Of a DNA stretch of 64,000 nucleotides, positions 1-7,903 are shown piece after piece. How positions within the stretch are numbered: position 1 is the first letter of the stretch; each line of letters begins with the position of its first letter. Location of the stretch: NCBI GenBank assembly GCA_050633365.1, contig JBOEGJ010000006.1:434001-498000 (forward strand), read 5' to 3'. The DNA comes from Pseudomaricurvus sp050633365. GTDB lineage: Bacteria; Pseudomonadota; Gammaproteobacteria; Pseudomonadales; Cellvibrionaceae. The notes beneath the pieces were generated by a model. That model had not been told where the DNA came from. It saw nothing but the letters and a program-made list of their open reading frames with translations, and searched no databases. Made by a program: the position numbers and the translations under genes.

Positions 1-763
1 GTAAATCCCATCCGACTTTAACCTCTTCGACGGGATCTGCGGCCAAAGAAATCCTCAAGGTATCGCCGATACCATCCATCAATAGAGCCCCAAGGCCTAC
101 CGCGGATTTGACCGTTCCAGCCCTCAAGCCACCGGCTTCGGTGATCCCCAAATGCAACGGCTGCTCAATTTGAGTCGCTAAGCCTCGATAGGCTTCAACG
201 GCCATAAATACATCCGATGCCTTAACACTGACTTTAAAATCCTGAAAGTTCAGACCATCTAGAATATCCACATGCCTCAGTGCCGACTCGACCAGCGCCG
301 CCGGAGTGGGTTCGCCGTATTTTTTCTGAATATCTTTTTCCAGAGAACCGGCGTTGACACCAATACGAATGGGTATATTCAAATCACGAGCCTTATCGAC
401 CACGGCGCGAATGCGTTTTTCTCGACCAATATTACCGGGATTAATTCGCAAGCAGTCGACACCTAAGTCGGCCACTCGCAAGGCTATCCGATAATCAAAG
501 TGAATGTCTGCAACTAATGGAATATCCACCTGCTTGCGGATGGCTCCGAAGGCTTCGGCGGCGTCCATGGTCGGCACTGAAACCCGAACGATATCAGCGC
601 CAGCGTTTTGAATACGCTGAATTTGATCAACCGTCGCGGCAATATCGGTGGTCTCAGTGTTTGTCATACTCTGAACACTGATTGGCGCATCGCCGCCCAC
701 GGGAACATCACCCACCATAATTTGGCGAGACTTACGACGTTTAATGGGAGATTCAAAATGCAT
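1..763 (-). CDS. ispG: IspG, 4-hydroxy-3-methylbut-2-enyl diphosphate synthase (partial, C-terminus beyond window)
   Basis: IspG catalyses the penultimate step of the MEP isoprenoid pathway, reductive conversion of MEcPP to HMBPP, using a 4Fe-4S cluster. The reverse strand from the ATG at 763 reads continuously to the window edge with no stop, giving about 254 residues. Family landmarks are visible: an N-terminal SPIKRRKSRQIMVGDVPVGG, then VQSMTNTETTD, LVADIHFDYRIAL, LRINPGNIG and LHLGITEAGG. The cluster-binding C-terminal third lies outside the window, so the cysteines cannot be checked. It follows rodZ with 17 bp between, matching the conserved gammaproteobacterial pilW-rodZ-ispG order, and is probably cotranscribed with those genes. 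Confidence 0.97.
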   Translation of the reverse strand, partial: MHFESPIKRRKSRQIMVGDVPVGGDAPISVQSMTNTETTDIAATVDQIQRIQNAGADIVRVSVPTMDAAEAFGAIRKQVDIPLVADIHFDYRIALRVADLGVDCLRINPGNIGREKRIRAVVDKARDLNIPIRIGVNAGSLEKDIQKKYGEPTPAALVESALRHVDILDGLNFQDFKVSVKASDVFMAVEAYRGLATQIEQPLHLGITEAGGLRAGTVKSAVGLGALLMDGIGDTLRISLAADPVEEVKVGWDL

Positions 764-780
764 AACGGATTCTCTGAGAG

Positions 781-1731
781 TTATTCTGCGGTTTGACTGG
801 TGCCGTCAGCAAAGACGTAAGCTCTCAAGGTTTTTCGAAAACCTCGTGGCTGCATGTGTACACCTTTGCCGTTCAAGCTCACTTGTGCCGCCCGAACATT
901 GCCCAACATCAAAGTAAACGGAGCAACACCTTGCAACTGAGCATCGTCCCCTTTTTGATACAAATTGGCCGCGACTACATCATCGTTAGCGTCGGTCACT
1001 TCCAACCAACACTCGTCGGTAAAGCGAATCACTAATTGATCCAGGCTCGAGCCGTTAGAGCTTTGACTGACAACCAGCTGGGATTGCTCGGCGCTGGCTG
1101 CAGCGGCTGGCTGTGAACTGTCGGCGGCGATGGAAGATTCTTCAACCGCGGCTTTAGCCACGGATTCTTCACTGTCATGACTAACCGCTAGTGATGCTTG
1201 CTCGGCTTTTGAGGGGGCGTCCTGATCTGTCGCCTGAGTCGATTGTTGCGCGGATTCTTGCCCAATGACCACAGCCGAAGGTTCAGTCGTCGACGAGGAT
1301 GCCTCATCGTTATTCATCAGCGAGGAAAACAAAACCCAAATCACTACCAGCGCCACTACCGCAATGGCATAGTGGCGATTGTTAATACCGGTTGATTTAG
1401 GCTCATCTAGCGCCTCCTCTTGACGACGAGTCGTCTTAGACGGCGCCCCCGCAGTAGCCGGTTGCTGACGACTGGCGTGATAGGCCTCGATCAAACCATC
1501 AGCGGATTGATTCAAAATTCTGGCATAGGCTCGATAGTAACCGAGAACAAAGGGCTCGGGTGGAAGGTTCTCAAATTGATCGGATTCCAGCCAGAGAATA
1601 TAAGATTCTGTAAGTCGCAATTGCTCGGCAACATACTGCACACTAAAATTGCAAGCTTCTCGTTCTTGCAGTAAAAGCTGCCCCGGTGTTTTCACCGAGT
1701 CTAGCGGGCTTTGATCACTTGCATCTGTCAT
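781..1731 (-). CDS. rodZ: RodZ-like cytoskeletal helix-turn-helix membrane protein
   Basis: RodZ links MreB filaments to the peptidoglycan elongation machinery at the inner membrane. The 316-residue product has the full family layout. A Cro/CI-type HTH occupies residues about 15-90 (LLQEREACNFSVQYVAEQL ... PEPFVLGYYRAYARIL). A cytoplasmic linker precedes a single transmembrane helix near residues 122-142 (HYAIAVVALVVIWVLFSSLM). A low-complexity Ser/Ala/Glu/Gln periplasmic stretch is followed by a C-terminal DUF4115-type beta domain (VIRFTDECWLEVTDAN ... VSLNGKGV). The gene lies between pilW and ispG, the usual order. The second residue and length fit the family, so I keep the first ATG. Confidence 0.9.
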   Translation of the reverse strand: MTDASDQSPLDSVKTPGQLLLQEREACNFSVQYVAEQLRLTESYILWLESDQFENLPPEPFVLGYYRAYARILNQSADGLIEAYHASRQQPATAGAPSKTTRRQEEALDEPKSTGINNRHYAIAVVALVVIWVLFSSLMNNDEASSSTTEPSAVVIGQESAQQSTQATDQDAPSKAEQASLAVSHDSEESVAKAAVEESSIAADSSQPAAAASAEQSQLVVSQSSNGSSLDQLVIRFTDECWLEVTDANDDVVAANLYQKGDDAQLQGVAPFTLMLGNVRAAQVSLNGKGVHMQPRGFRKTLRAYVFADGTSQTAE

Positions 1732-1742
1732 AACGGCCTTAA

Positions 1743-2528
1743 TTACTCCGCGGTCTTTTTATATTCGAGGTATTCAGCAGAATAAGGGTGTAAATTCTTC
1801 AGGGCCAAAGCGTAACTGGCCTCTTTATCTTTATTGCCGTAAATGCGCTCAATACGAATCCCAATCCATAGACTACGCGGCGTTGGTCGAGCCGAGCGAC
1901 CGAATTGATCAAGATAGAACTTTGCGTTGGTGTAGTTTTTTTGCTTAAAGTACAAATCGGCAAGTTCTAACTGCGCCATAGGCACACGGTAGTTAATTTT
2001 GAGCACTTGCTTGAACGACTTCTCAGCCTCTGCGTCTTTATTGAGTTTCAGTTGAGTGCGCCCTAGATTCAGCAACGCCATGGTTCGGCGGCTGTAAGTG
2101 TAATCCTTGGCGACGATCTCCAACTGTTTTTCGGCTTCGCTATAGCGCTTTTGCTGATAGAGAAAAGCGCCGTAATTGTTTCGCGCTAACGAAAAGTCCG
2201 ACTCGATCGAAAGCGCTTTGCGAAAGAACTTATCGGCCTCCTCAAAATCATCTTCAAACTGGTGAACCAAGGCCAAACCGTTTAGCGCACCGGCGGATTG
2301 GGAGTTCAGTTTAAGCGCTTTATAAAAATGACGACGAGCAGACTCTTTGTCTTGTTGGCGAAGATAACCCAGCCCCGCTTGAATATGAGTAGCCTCAGCT
2401 TTCTTCAAGTCAATGACTTGCTCAGGGCGGTTAGTGGTCGTAACACAAGCACTAACCAACCAAGAAAGTGCAACCAATAAAACAACCGACTTGATCCTTG
2501 TAATGAAATACCTTTGCCCTACCGGCAT
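1743..2528 (-). CDS. pilW: PilW/PilF type IV pilus biogenesis lipoprotein with TPR repeats
   Basis: PilW (PilF in Pseudomonas) is the outer-membrane lipoprotein pilotin that promotes assembly of the PilQ secretin for type IV pili. The 261-residue product starts with a lipoprotein signal (VVLLVALSWLVSAC, acylated Cys near residue 28). Tandem tetratricopeptide repeats follow from about residue 47 (AGLGYLRQQDKESARRHFYK, then ALNGLALVHQFEDDFEEADK, ARNNYGAFLYQQKRYSEAEK and further copies). Its position between rlmN and rodZ is the standard gammaproteobacterial arrangement. The translated start lies about 14 residues before the hydrophobic core, slightly long for a lipoprotein signal, so a later start is possible. 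Confidence 0.9.
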   Translation of the reverse strand: MPVGQRYFITRIKSVVLLVALSWLVSACVTTTNRPEQVIDLKKAEATHIQAGLGYLRQQDKESARRHFYKALKLNSQSAGALNGLALVHQFEDDFEEADKFFRKALSIESDFSLARNNYGAFLYQQKRYSEAEKQLEIVAKDYTYSRRTMALLNLGRTQLKLNKDAEAEKSFKQVLKINYRVPMAQLELADLYFKQKNYTNAKFYLDQFGRSARPTPRSLWIGIRIERIYGNKDKEASYALALKNLHPYSAEYLEYKKTAE

Positions 2529-2594
2529 TGCTGAAATCCTCTAGCGTCAATTTGTTATTATTGTGTCTTGCCGACCGCGACACTTAAGTCGCGA

Positions 2595-3752
2595 TCACGA
2601 ATTGATGATTTTAACCGCTTGCTCTTGCTGATTGCGGTAGCGTTCGCTGCGACGAGTACGATCATTCACAGCACCTGCAAGCTGACCACAAGCGGCATCG
2701 ATATCGTCACCACGAGTAGTTCTCACAGTGGTGGTGTATCCCGCCTTAATCAAAATATCTTGAAAGGTACGCAATGCGTTATTACTGACCCGACGATAGT
2801 CCGATTGGTCAAATGGATTAAAGGGTATCAAATTAATTTTGACCGGAATATCTCGCAGCAACTGAGCCAATTCATGAGCGTGATGCGGGCGATCGTTGAC
2901 GTGATTAATCAACGTGTATTCGATGGTCATCTTACGACGGTTATCAGGCAAGCCTTCGATATAGCGCTGGGCTGAATCTAACAACATCGCAATGGGATAT
3001 TTTTTGTTGATGGGCACAAGTTCGTTGCGCAGCTCATCGTTGGGGGCATGCAGCGACACCGCCAGACAGGCATCGGTGTGTTGGCCCAATTTATCCAGCA
3101 TAGGAACCACACCCGAAGTACTCAAGGTGACCCGTCGCTTAGACAAACCGTAACAGTTGTCGTGCATCATGAGATTCATGGAATCGACAACGTTATCAAA
3201 ATTCAGTAGTGGTTCGCCCATCCCCATCATCACCACATTGGTAATGATTCTTGGGCGGTCTTCACCAAATTGTCCGTAAGATTTTGCCGCTAACCACACT
3301 TGTCCGATAATTTCTGCAGCGGTTAAATCGCGATTAAACCCCTGTTTTCCAGTCGAACAAAAGCTGCAATCGAGAGAGCAACCGACTTGCGATGATACAC
3401 ATAAGGTTCCGCGCTCACCATCGGGGATAAGCACAGTTTCGACAGCACTGCCGCCGGTAACTTTGATCAAAAACTTACGAGTGCCATCCGCGGAGTCGAG
3501 CTGTTCTACGACCTCCGGCGGACGCACTTCAGCAATACCCTTGAGCTTTTCGCGCAAGGCTTTGCTGATGTTGGTCATTTCGTCGAAATCATCGACGCCC
3601 ATTTGATGGATCCACTTCAATACCTGTGTGGCACGGAATTTTTTCTCGCCGATTGACCCAAAAAAGTCCTCTAGCTTGGCTTGTGATAAGCCTAATAGAT
3701 TGACCTTTTCCTGAGTCTGGTGATCATCCGTGCTTTGCACTTGTACTGTCAT
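2595..3752 (-). CDS. rlmN: RlmN, dual-specificity 23S rRNA A2503 / tRNA A37 C2-methyltransferase
   Basis: This radical-SAM enzyme methylates C2 of adenosine 2503 in 23S rRNA and of A37 in some tRNAs. The 385-residue protein carries the radical-SAM CX3CX2C motif as CSLDCSFC, with Cys125, Cys129 and Cys132. The second catalytic cysteine is in the C-terminal DAACGQLAG. The family signature MGMGEPLLNFDNV and the LPDNRRKMTIEYTLINHVND stretch are also present. Length matches the Escherichia coli enzyme. The gene follows ndk by about 36 bp and precedes pilW, so it probably belongs to an ndk-led transcript. Confidence 0.98.
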   Translation of the reverse strand: MTVQVQSTDDHQTQEKVNLLGLSQAKLEDFFGSIGEKKFRATQVLKWIHQMGVDDFDEMTNISKALREKLKGIAEVRPPEVVEQLDSADGTRKFLIKVTGGSAVETVLIPDGERGTLCVSSQVGCSLDCSFCSTGKQGFNRDLTAAEIIGQVWLAAKSYGQFGEDRPRIITNVVMMGMGEPLLNFDNVVDSMNLMMHDNCYGLSKRRVTLSTSGVVPMLDKLGQHTDACLAVSLHAPNDELRNELVPINKKYPIAMLLDSAQRYIEGLPDNRRKMTIEYTLINHVNDRPHHAHELAQLLRDIPVKINLIPFNPFDQSDYRRVSNNALRTFQDILIKAGYTTTVRTTRGDDIDAACGQLAGAVNDRTRRSERYRNQQEQAVKIINS

Positions 3753-3788
3753 GAATTAACTCTCAACTGACCAAATAGGGGGTACAAC

Positions 3789-4214
3789 TTAGCGTGGGCA
3801 AAGCTCGCCGTCAGCGAAGAAGTAAGCAACTTCACGGGCTGCAGACTCAGCTGAGTCAGAACCGTGAACAGCGTTGGCATCGATGGTTTCTGCGAAGTCA
3901 GCACGGATGGTACCGGCAGCCGCTTCTTTAGGGTTAGTCGCACCCATCAGGTCGCGGTTAGCAACGATTGCGTTTTCACCTTCTAGAACCTGAACAACAA
4001 CAGGGCCAGACGTCATGAAAGAAACAAGATCTTTAAAGAAAGGACGCTCAGCGTGCTCAGCGTAAAAACCGCCAGCCTTCTCATCGTCTAGGTGCATCAT
4101 CTTCATGGCAACGATATTCAAGCCAGCTTTTTCGAAGCGAGCAGCGATTTCACCGATGGCATTTTTAGCAACAGCATCGGGTTTGATGATAGACAGGGTA
4201 CGTTCAACGGCCAT
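3789..4214 (-). CDS. ndk: Nucleoside diphosphate kinase
   Basis: Ndk transfers the gamma phosphate of ATP to nucleoside diphosphates through a phosphohistidine intermediate and balances (d)NTP pools. The 141-residue product from the ATG at 4214 begins AVERTLSIIKPDAVAKNAIG. It carries the KPD motif and the catalytic histidine in the family motif NAVHGSDSAESAAREV. A longer reading from 4226 adds METQ, but the chosen start gives the canonical MAxERTLSIIKPDAV opening and length. A sigma70-like -10 about 195 bp upstream suggests it heads the ndk-rlmN-pilW-rodZ-ispG transcript. Confidence 0.97.
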   Translation of the reverse strand: MAVERTLSIIKPDAVAKNAIGEIAARFEKAGLNIVAMKMMHLDDEKAGGFYAEHAERPFFKDLVSFMTSGPVVVQVLEGENAIVANRDLMGATNPKEAAAGTIRADFAETIDANAVHGSDSAESAAREVAYFFADGELCPR

Positions 4215-4408
4215 TTGGGTCTCCAAAACAGTCGATTATTAAAAGTTAAGTCACCCCCCGCAGAGTCAAGGCATAAGCCTCTCGCCAGGGGCATTAAGTC
4301 TTCAACCAACCACTTTGCTATAGCAAACCAGCGGATGAAAGGAGCTCGGAAGACGCCCAAACTCAAGATCTGAGTAGCGACGCGCTTCCCGAATTGCGAA
4401 ACCCGCGA

Positions 4409-4414
4409 ATTATA
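4409..4414 (-). promoter_or_regulatory. Probable sigma70 -10 element upstream of ndk
   Basis: The minus strand carries a perfect TATAAT here, embedded in an AT-rich stretch, about 195 bp upstream of the ndk start. No strong -35 hexamer lies at 16-18 bp, so only the -10 is convincing. Transcription would start near 4402 and give a long leader. Confidence 0.45.
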
Positions 4415-4457
4415 CGCGTAATTCTATGAATTTAATACGAAATAGAGGATAAATATG

Positions 4458-4488
4458 GGGGCTAAGCCCCTGCTTACAGGGGCTTTTT
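4458..4488 (+). terminator. Terminator-like hairpin on the plus strand with a competing upstream hairpin
   Basis: AAGCCCC (4464-4470) pairs with GGGGCTT (4479-4485) around an 8-nt loop and runs into TTTTT, a good intrinsic terminator on the plus strand. GGGGC at 4458-4462 can instead pair with GCCCC at 4466-4470, so two mutually exclusive stems are possible, as in an attenuator. No plus-strand coding region lies upstream. Read on the minus strand, as needed by the gene at 4589-4996, the hairpin is not followed by a U tract. Confidence 0.5.
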
Positions 4489-4588
4489 AGCTAGCCATTA
4501 GGATCGACTTAGCGGTCAGCCTAGCGGCGTAACAAAAGTGTCGAAAATACCGCGAAACACCCGCATTCGGCCACGCCCAGCGTCAAGC

Positions 4589-4996
4589 CTAGCGATTATT
4601 GACAGCCACTTCCTGAGATCCGCCACACAAGCTCATCACCGACAACTCTTGACGGATATGCTCACAATACAAAAACGGGCGCCCGTCGCCTTGGCGCTGA
4701 TCTTCAGGCAGATTTGATTGATTCAGGACCACGATCAAACCCTCGCCACCATCAGCGACGAAAATGATCTTATCTTCCTTAAAATGGCGAGTAAGTGGTG
4801 CGTTCTTATTAGATGCCCAAAAAAACTGGGCGCCCCGCTGGGTAATTTCTACCTGCTTGGCGATACGTAGATTGGCATCGGTGATCGGCACGCCGTTGTC
4901 GGTATCCGGCACAGCCACGAACGCAGTCGAGCCATAAGCCAGTATTGGCAACCCCAAAACAAAGCCCCACAATGCTTTCACCCACAACACCTTCAT
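4589..4996 (-). CDS. Small exported protein of unknown function
   Basis: I do not recognise the family. The 135-residue product from the ATG at 4996 starts with a clear Sec signal peptide (KVLWVKALWGFVLGLPILAYGS, cleavage probably after Ala-Tyr-Gly), so it should be periplasmic or outer-membrane associated. The mature part has mixed beta-like segments (KIIFVADGGEGLIVVLNQ). Two cysteines near the C-terminus (FLYCEHIRQELSVMSLCGGS) are spaced for a disulfide. A GTG two codons upstream (5002) is the alternative start, but the ATG is better placed after GGGGTG. It stands alone between the sufE end and ndk, on the same strand, with about 200 bp on its upstream side. Confidence 0.7.
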   Translation of the reverse strand: MKVLWVKALWGFVLGLPILAYGSTAFVAVPDTDNGVPITDANLRIAKQVEITQRGAQFFWASNKNAPLTRHFKEDKIIFVADGGEGLIVVLNQSNLPEDQRQGDGRPFLYCEHIRQELSVMSLCGGSQEVAVNNR

Positions 4997-5196
4997 GAAC
5001 ACCCCACTCTGTTAACTGTAGTGATAGTGTTGACCGCAAGAGGGAAATGCACAAGTGGAGGATGCTGTCGTCAAAATCGACACAACAAAACTGTGAAGTA
5101 GGTCCCCATAGGCGGCCCCACAAGCGAACTTATCGCACTAGAGATGAGGAAAACCCAACAACCAAGTAAAACCTAGCTCGTCGTCGTGAAAGGAAC

Positions 5197-5610
5197 TTAG
5201 GCTTGAGCCGCTTGGGCAATGGTGCGAATTCGGGCCACAATGGATTTAAGGCCGTTGCCGCGAGTCGGACTGAGATGGCGCTCAAGGTCGAGCTGCTGAA
5301 AATAGCCATCAATATCAAACGCCGTGATTTCGGCGGGTGTTTTATCGTGATAGGCAGCCATGACCACCGCCAATAAACCTCGGACAATTACCGCATCACT
5401 GTCGACTTCGAACATGAGATTGTCGCCTTGGCGATCAACCTCGATCCAGACGTTGCTCTGACAGCCCTTTACCAAACGCTCTGGGGTACGAAGAGATTCA
5501 GCCATTTCGGGCAACTCTTTGCCCAAATCAATAATGTACTTGTAGCGCTCTTCCCAATCATCAAAAAACGAAAGGTCATCAAGGATTTCTTCGGTGGTCG
5601 CTAAGGACAT
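5197..5610 (-). CDS. sufE: SufE, sulfur acceptor for SufS
   Basis: SufE takes persulfide sulfur from SufS and passes it to the SufBC2D scaffold. The 137-residue product from the ATG at 5610 has the family layout with the acceptor cysteine at residue 50 in LVKGCQSNVW (Cys51 in Escherichia coli). The C-terminus LDLERHLSPTRGNGLKSIV is also typical. A longer frame starts at 5703, but the extra 31 residues are hydrophobic leader-like sequence absent from SufE. ATG 5622 (SFVMSLATT) is the other option, and neither has a strong ribosome site. It is the last suf gene of the operon, about 100 bp after sufT. Confidence 0.93.
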   Translation of the reverse strand: MSLATTEEILDDLSFFDDWEERYKYIIDLGKELPEMAESLRTPERLVKGCQSNVWIEVDRQGDNLMFEVDSDAVIVRGLLAVVMAAYHDKTPAEITAFDIDGYFQQLDLERHLSPTRGNGLKSIVARIRTIAQAAQA

Positions 5611-5710
5611 AACAAAACTCATACAACGGGACAGGACAATATGGAAACCTAGCCGCAAGGGCCTCGGCGGCGGCAGTATAACAGCGCCGACGCCGATGAA
5701 CAAAAGCGAG

Positions 5711-6244
5711 CTAGAAGAACAGACCCGCCTCGAGCTGGGCCTCTTCGGTCATCATTTCTTTCGACCACGGCGGATCAAATACCAACTCAACCTTAACACC
5801 ACTGACATTGGGGACTTTTGCAGTGCGATACTCAACATCACCAACCAGTACAGGCCCCATACCGCAACCCGGCGCGGTCAACGTCATGCGAATATCCACC
5901 TGACCACTATCCTGCTGAATCTCTACCGCGTAAATCAACCCTAACTCCACCAAACTAATGGGAATCTCTGGATCGAAAATAGAATCTAAAGCGGCCCAAA
6001 CCTGATCTTCGCTGATCACACCACTGCCATCGTCCTCAAATGACGGCAGCTCGACCTGCTGGCCGATGGCATCGGCATCAGTACCATCGATGCGATACAT
6101 ATTGCCTTGATAGGTGACGGTGAAGTTGCCACCCAAGCTTTGGTTAATAGAGAGAAAATTGCCCTCTTTAATAATCGCGGGTTCACCCGACGGTACACGA
6201 CGCGCGGGACAATCGCGCAGAGTGACAACCATACTTTGCTGCAT
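5711..6244 (-). CDS. sufT: SufT, DUF59/MIP18-family Fe-S assembly factor
   Basis: SufT is an auxiliary Fe-S maturation protein of the MIP18 (DUF59) family found in many suf operons. The 177-residue product has an N-terminal extension typical of SufT (VVTLRDCPARRVPSGEPAII). The DUF59 core spans about residues 78-165: IFDPEIPISLVELGLIY, then MTLTAPGCGMGPVLVGDVE with its conserved cysteine, and VKVELVFDPPW. It is 23 bp downstream of sufA. Family knowledge points to a role in supplying clusters to specific targets or under high demand, which the sequence cannot narrow. Confidence 0.93.
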   Translation of the reverse strand: MQQSMVVTLRDCPARRVPSGEPAIIKEGNFLSINQSLGGNFTVTYQGNMYRIDGTDADAIGQQVELPSFEDDGSGVISEDQVWAALDSIFDPEIPISLVELGLIYAVEIQQDSGQVDIRMTLTAPGCGMGPVLVGDVEYRTAKVPNVSGVKVELVFDPPWSKEMMTEEAQLEAGLFF

Positions 6245-6267
6245 ATTTACTGCCTAAAAAATCGTCT

Positions 6268-6624
6268 CTAGCTGATGCTAAAGCTCTCGCCGCAGCCGCA
6301 CTCTGCCACAACATTGGGATTATTGAACTTCACAACCTGGTTAATACCTTCGATGGCCAGATCAATTTCGGTGCCGCGCAGCACTTTTAGCGCCGCTGGA
6401 TCGACCGCCAAAGTAATACCCTCACTGGGCGTCAGTACTTGGTCGTCAGCCTCTGGCTGATCGGCAAAATCGAGAACGTAAGCGTAGCCCGTGCAACCGC
6501 TCACCTCGGTACTGAGACGAATGATCTTATCGGCATGCTTCGCCAGTTTGGATTCAAAATGAACAATCGCCGCTTCCGTCATAGTGACTGGCTCGGCATT
6601 AGGATCAAAGACTTCTGCTGTCAT
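6268..6624 (-). CDS. sufA: SufA-type A-type Fe-S carrier
   Basis: A-type carriers receive Fe-S clusters from the scaffold and hand them to apoproteins. The 118-residue product has the three conserved cysteines: Cys44 in VSGCTGYAY, and Cys109 and Cys111 in ECGCGESFSI. The usual serine after the first Cys is threonine, a mild change. I name it sufA because it lies between sufS and sufT in the suf operon; by sequence alone IscA or ErpA cannot be excluded. It begins 61 bp after sufS. Confidence 0.9.
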   Translation of the reverse strand: MTAEVFDPNAEPVTMTEAAIVHFESKLAKHADKIIRLSTEVSGCTGYAYVLDFADQPEADDQVLTPSEGITLAVDPAALKVLRGTEIDLAIEGINQVVKFNNPNVVAECGCGESFSIS

Positions 6625-6685
6625 GGAGTAACCTTTACCCTTTAATAATTACGATCGCACTCTACTGCTAACACTCTAACGAGTA

Positions 6686-7903
6686 TCAAGCCAGCATGGT
6701 GCGAACTTTTTTCAACCCCTCGAACAAAGCATCCACTTCTTCAAGGGTGTTGTAGATAGAAAACGACGCTCTCGCGGTGCCGGGAACACCCAAACGATTC
6801 ATCAATGGCTCGGCGCAATGATGTCCCGTTCGAATGGCGATCCCCTGACGATCCAACAAAAAACCGATATCCGCTGGATGACCTTCGCTCATGACAAAAC
6901 TCAGCACACCGGTTTTATGCTCGGCGTTACCGACAATCGTCAAACCTTCAAATTCTTCAGCCAGCTGAGTGGCTCGGGAAATCAACGCTTGCTCATGCTC
7001 GGCAACCGCCTCTAAATCCAACTGTGAAAACCAGCGAATCGCTTCCCCCAAGCCTATAGCGCCAGCAATGTGAGGCGTTCCGGCCTCAAGCCGATACGGT
7101 AGCTGATTCCAGCGAGCATCCTGATAGGAAACTTCGGAGATCATTTCACCGCCAGTTTGCCAAACAGGCCATTCTTCGAGCAGTGATTTTTTGCCCCAAA
7201 GTACGCCAATCCCCGTCGGGCCAAAAACTTTATGCCCCGAGAAGGCGTAAAAATCGCAACCCAAATCTTGCACATCAACAGCGCCATGAGCGATACCTTG
7301 CGCTCCGTCAACCAACACCCAAGCACCCACGCTTTTTGCTTTTTCCGTGAGCAGTTTCACCGGATTAATCGTACCCAGCGAATTAGAAACGTGCGGAAAA
7401 GCCACTAACTTCGTGCGAGTGCCAAGCAAGGCGTTAAAGGCCTCGACATCCAACTCACCCAAATCCGTAATTGGCGCAATCTTTAAACTGGCGCCAGCCT
7501 GCTTGCAGGCTTGCTGCCAAGTTACCAAGTTGGCGTGGTGCTCCATTTCGGTGACGACCACTTCATCATCGGCACTGAGCAGCTGCCCCAAACCGTGGGC
7601 AACAATATTGATCGCTTCAGTCGTGCCGCTGGTCCAAATAACTTCTTCGCGCGCATTGGCATTGATAAAATCAGCAATGATATCGCGCGCACCTTCATAG
7701 CGCTGAGTCGCCTCGTCAGCCAATCGATGCGCACCGCGATGCACATTGGAGTTACAACTGCTGTAATAATCCACCAGCGAGTCGATCACACACTGCGGTT
7801 TTTGTGTGGTAGCGGCGTTATCCAAATACACCAACGGCTTTCCATCAATATCGCGAGATAAGATCGGAAATTGTTGACGAACTTCGGATACATCAAAAGC
7901 CAT
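6686..7903 (-). CDS. sufS: SufS, group II cysteine desulfurase
   Basis: SufS is a PLP enzyme that removes sulfur from L-cysteine as a persulfide for Fe-S assembly. The 405-residue product shows the class V fold landmarks NVHRGAHRLADEATQRYEGA, EHHANLVTWQ, VDGAQGIAHG and the PLP lysine in FSGHKVFGPTGIGVLWG. The catalytic cysteine is at residue 363 in RTGHHCAEPLM (Cys364 in Escherichia coli). The short active-site loop marks it as group II, which needs SufE as partner, and sufE is in the same operon. It starts immediately after the sufD stop, so the two are translationally coupled. Confidence 0.97.
   Translation of the reverse strand: MAFDVSEVRQQFPILSRDIDGKPLVYLDNAATTQKPQCVIDSLVDYYSSCNSNVHRGAHRLADEATQRYEGARDIIADFINANAREEVIWTSGTTEAINIVAHGLGQLLSADDEVVVTEMEHHANLVTWQQACKQAGASLKIAPITDLGELDVEAFNALLGTRTKLVAFPHVSNSLGTINPVKLLTEKAKSVGAWVLVDGAQGIAHGAVDVQDLGCDFYAFSGHKVFGPTGIGVLWGKKSLLEEWPVWQTGGEMISEVSYQDARWNQLPYRLEAGTPHIAGAIGLGEAIRWFSQLDLEAVAEHEQALISRATQLAEEFEGLTIVGNAEHKTGVLSFVMSEGHPADIGFLLDRQGIAIRTGHHCAEPLMNRLGVPGTARASFSIYNTLEEVDALFEGLKKVRTMLA

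Larger units (their letters stand above)
4215..4588. other. Intergenic region between ndk and the small exported protein
   Basis: These 374 bp hold the ndk leader, the TATAAT at 4409-4414 and the plus-strand terminator at 4458-4488. The short block AGCCTAGCG occurs twice between 4517 and 4593. Short open frames on both strands here (for example around 4118-4366) have no ribosome site or protein-like character. I see no tRNA or riboswitch fold. A plus-strand small RNA ending at the terminator is possible but unproven. Confidence 0.5.

Noticed and set aside
4290..4400. Possible tRNA-like fold downstream of the ndk leader
   Set aside because: No cloverleaf with T-arm consensus or acceptor pairing could be drawn.
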